Of a stretch of DNA of 35,003 nucleotides, positions 34,443 through 35,003 are shown piece by piece. Under the pieces are notes generated by a model that made no database searches, was not told the origin of the DNA, and saw only the letters and a program-made list of their open reading frames with translations. Source of the stretch: Spirochaetota bacterium (GTDB lineage: Bacteria > Spirochaetota > Spirochaetia > ARS1246); assembly GCA_024275515.1 (NCBI GenBank), contig JAJRYZ010000218.1, positions 1-35,003 of the forward strand. Reading direction: 5' to 3'. Both the position numbers and the translations under genes were made by a program. How positions within the stretch are numbered: the first letter of the stretch is position 1; every line of letters begins with the position of its first letter.

Positions 34443-34489
34443 GCGCCTCTCGGACGGACAGCCGTTTGTGACAACACGGCCGGCGATTT

Positions 34490-34501
34490 CGAATCCCGTG
34501 G
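34490..34501 (+). other. Post-stop motif copy 4
   Basis: CGAATCCCGTGG, 48 nt after the heparinase-like stop, matching the core of copies 1-3. The second arm is poor (TTTGATC). Confidence 0.35.
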
Positions 34502-34549
34502 TTTGATCTCGGCGTGGAGTCTCTCGAACCCGTTGGCAACGCGGACCAG

Positions 34550-34578
34550 CGGTTCATCCCCGCACATGCGGGGAACAC
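34550..34578. CRISPR. Solitary type I-E-like CRISPR repeat
   Basis: A 29-bp sequence starting CGGTTCATCCCCGC and ending GCGGGGAACAC, with the CCCCGC/GCGGGG stem. This is the typical I-E repeat (GTGTTCCCCGC... on the other strand). No second good repeat lies 32 nt to either side and no cas gene is in the window, so it is an isolated repeat or the decayed edge of an array. At exactly 32 nt to the right, GTTAATTCCCCAC begins, which may be a very degenerate repeat or the end of the neighbouring insertion sequence. Confidence 0.7.
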
Positions 34579-34610
34579 GCGCTTTTCCCGAATGCCGTAT
34601 CGCGGGTAAC

Positions 34611-34656
34611 GTTAATTCCCCACGTTTAGAATCCCAGGGTAATCTCAATTCCTCAC
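34611..34656. repeat. Possible IS21-type terminal repeats
   Basis: GTTAATTCCCCACG (34611-34624) and GTAATCTCAATTCCTCAC (34639-34656) are related AT-rich direct repeats of the sort found in multiple copies at IS21-family ends. They lie just before the truncated transposase. The exact element boundary is not determinable. Confidence 0.4.
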
Positions 34657-34708
34657 TCTGGACGGCTGTTCGGTACATTGCTCGATAGGCGGAGCAGGAA
34701 ACAGAGGC

Positions 34709-35003
34709 GTGTGTGCCTTTGCTGCGAAGCTCTCTTACAGTCGCCTTCCGTTCATCGAGTTCACCTACACACAAAAAAAGGAATCGTTCATCGAGAGCAA
34801 CATCGCAATGGTCGAGTTCTACAACGGGGTAACCGAGTGCCTGCTGATCGACAATGTGAAATCGGGCGTTCTGAAGCCCGACATCTGGGATCCGAAGATC
34901 AATCGAGCGTACGCGGAGTTCGCCGAGCACTACGGGACCTTCATCGATACCGCGCGGGTCGCTAAAGCGACCGATAAAGCTAAAATTGAACGCTCGATAC
35001 CGC
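34709..35003 (+). pseudogene. 5'-truncated IS21-family transposase (IstA), continues past right edge
   Basis: The frame from about 34709 reads VCAFAAKLSYSRLPFIEFTY, then SFIESNIAMVEFYNGVTECLLIDNVKSGV, INRAYAEFAEHYGTFIDTAR and KATDKAKIERSIP. This is the rve/DDE core of IstA, with the LLIDN catalytic Asp and the PxxKAKVE-like motif (here A-T-D-K-A-K-I-E). The roughly 100 N-terminal residues with the HTH domain and first catalytic Asp are absent; only the repeat-like end sequence lies upstream. It is therefore a deletion remnant unless the rest is rearranged. The 3' part and istB may lie beyond the window. Confidence 0.85.

Noticed and set aside
34503-34688. 61-codon ORF containing SSPHMRGTR
   Set aside because: This peptide is the translation of a type I-E CRISPR repeat and flanking DNA, a well-known spurious annotation.

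Overview
The window looks like chromosomal DNA of a GC-rich, strictly anaerobic bacterium that grows on carbohydrates. The evidence is an oxygen-sensitive nickel CO dehydrogenase operon joined to NAD-linked iron-sulfur subunits, a potassium-dependent membrane pyrophosphatase, and many cytoplasmic sugar-catabolism genes (sulfatases, Gfo/Idh/MocA oxidoreductases, a GH4 glycosidase, a heparinase-II/III-like protein). There are no rRNA or complete tRNA genes, so the phylum cannot be fixed. Spirochaetota or a similar anaerobic lineage is only a weak guess.

Layout. (1) Positions 1-8758, minus strand: a CO/redox operon that begins with a small ferredoxin and cooC, then cooS, cooF, a thioredoxin-like 2Fe-2S protein, a PAS protein, a SpoIIE/PP2C phosphatase, and NuoE-, NuoF- and HoxU-like subunits. 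The last runs off the left edge, and the catalytic hydrogenase (or formate dehydrogenase) chain is probably just outside. (2) 8760-9250: a 9-bp tandem repeat, a tiny coiled-coil gene and divergent promoters. (3) 9253-11722, plus: sulfatase and acetamidase/formamidase, converging on a decayed sulfatase fragment. (4) 11954-14808, minus: membrane pyrophosphatase coupled to an unknown protein. (5) 15010-18696, minus: GH4 glycosidase, Gfo/Idh/MocA oxidoreductase, FG-GAP protein. (6) 18904-24904, plus: sulfotransferase, two sugar isomerase/epimerases, a sulfatase-like hydrolase with a Thr nucleophile, and two oxidoreductases. (7) 25052-30146, plus: a two-component SSS symporter, two chimeric ligase genes and an aldo/keto reductase. 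(8) 30240-32186, minus: amidohydrolase and GNAT. (9) 32430-34442, plus: heparinase-II/III-like protein. (10) The right edge: one isolated type I-E-like CRISPR repeat and a broken IS21-type transposase.

How the genes fit together: CO oxidation by CooS would pass electrons through CooF to an NAD(H)-linked, possibly bifurcating, flavin/iron-sulfur module. The PAS and PP2C proteins are plausible regulators. The remaining operons look like uptake and stepwise oxidation, isomerisation and desulfation of modified sugars inside the cell.

The most striking observations are: (a) a 151-bp MITE-like element inserted exactly at the PP2C start codon, where the duplicated target site recreates the ATG and an ORF through the element keeps the genes translationally coupled; (b) two adjacent genes that look like a reciprocal swap between an acyl-CoA ligase and a lipoate-ligase-like protein; (c) recurrent leaderless promoters at the heads of transcription units; (d) a recurrent motif just after several operon-terminal stop codons.
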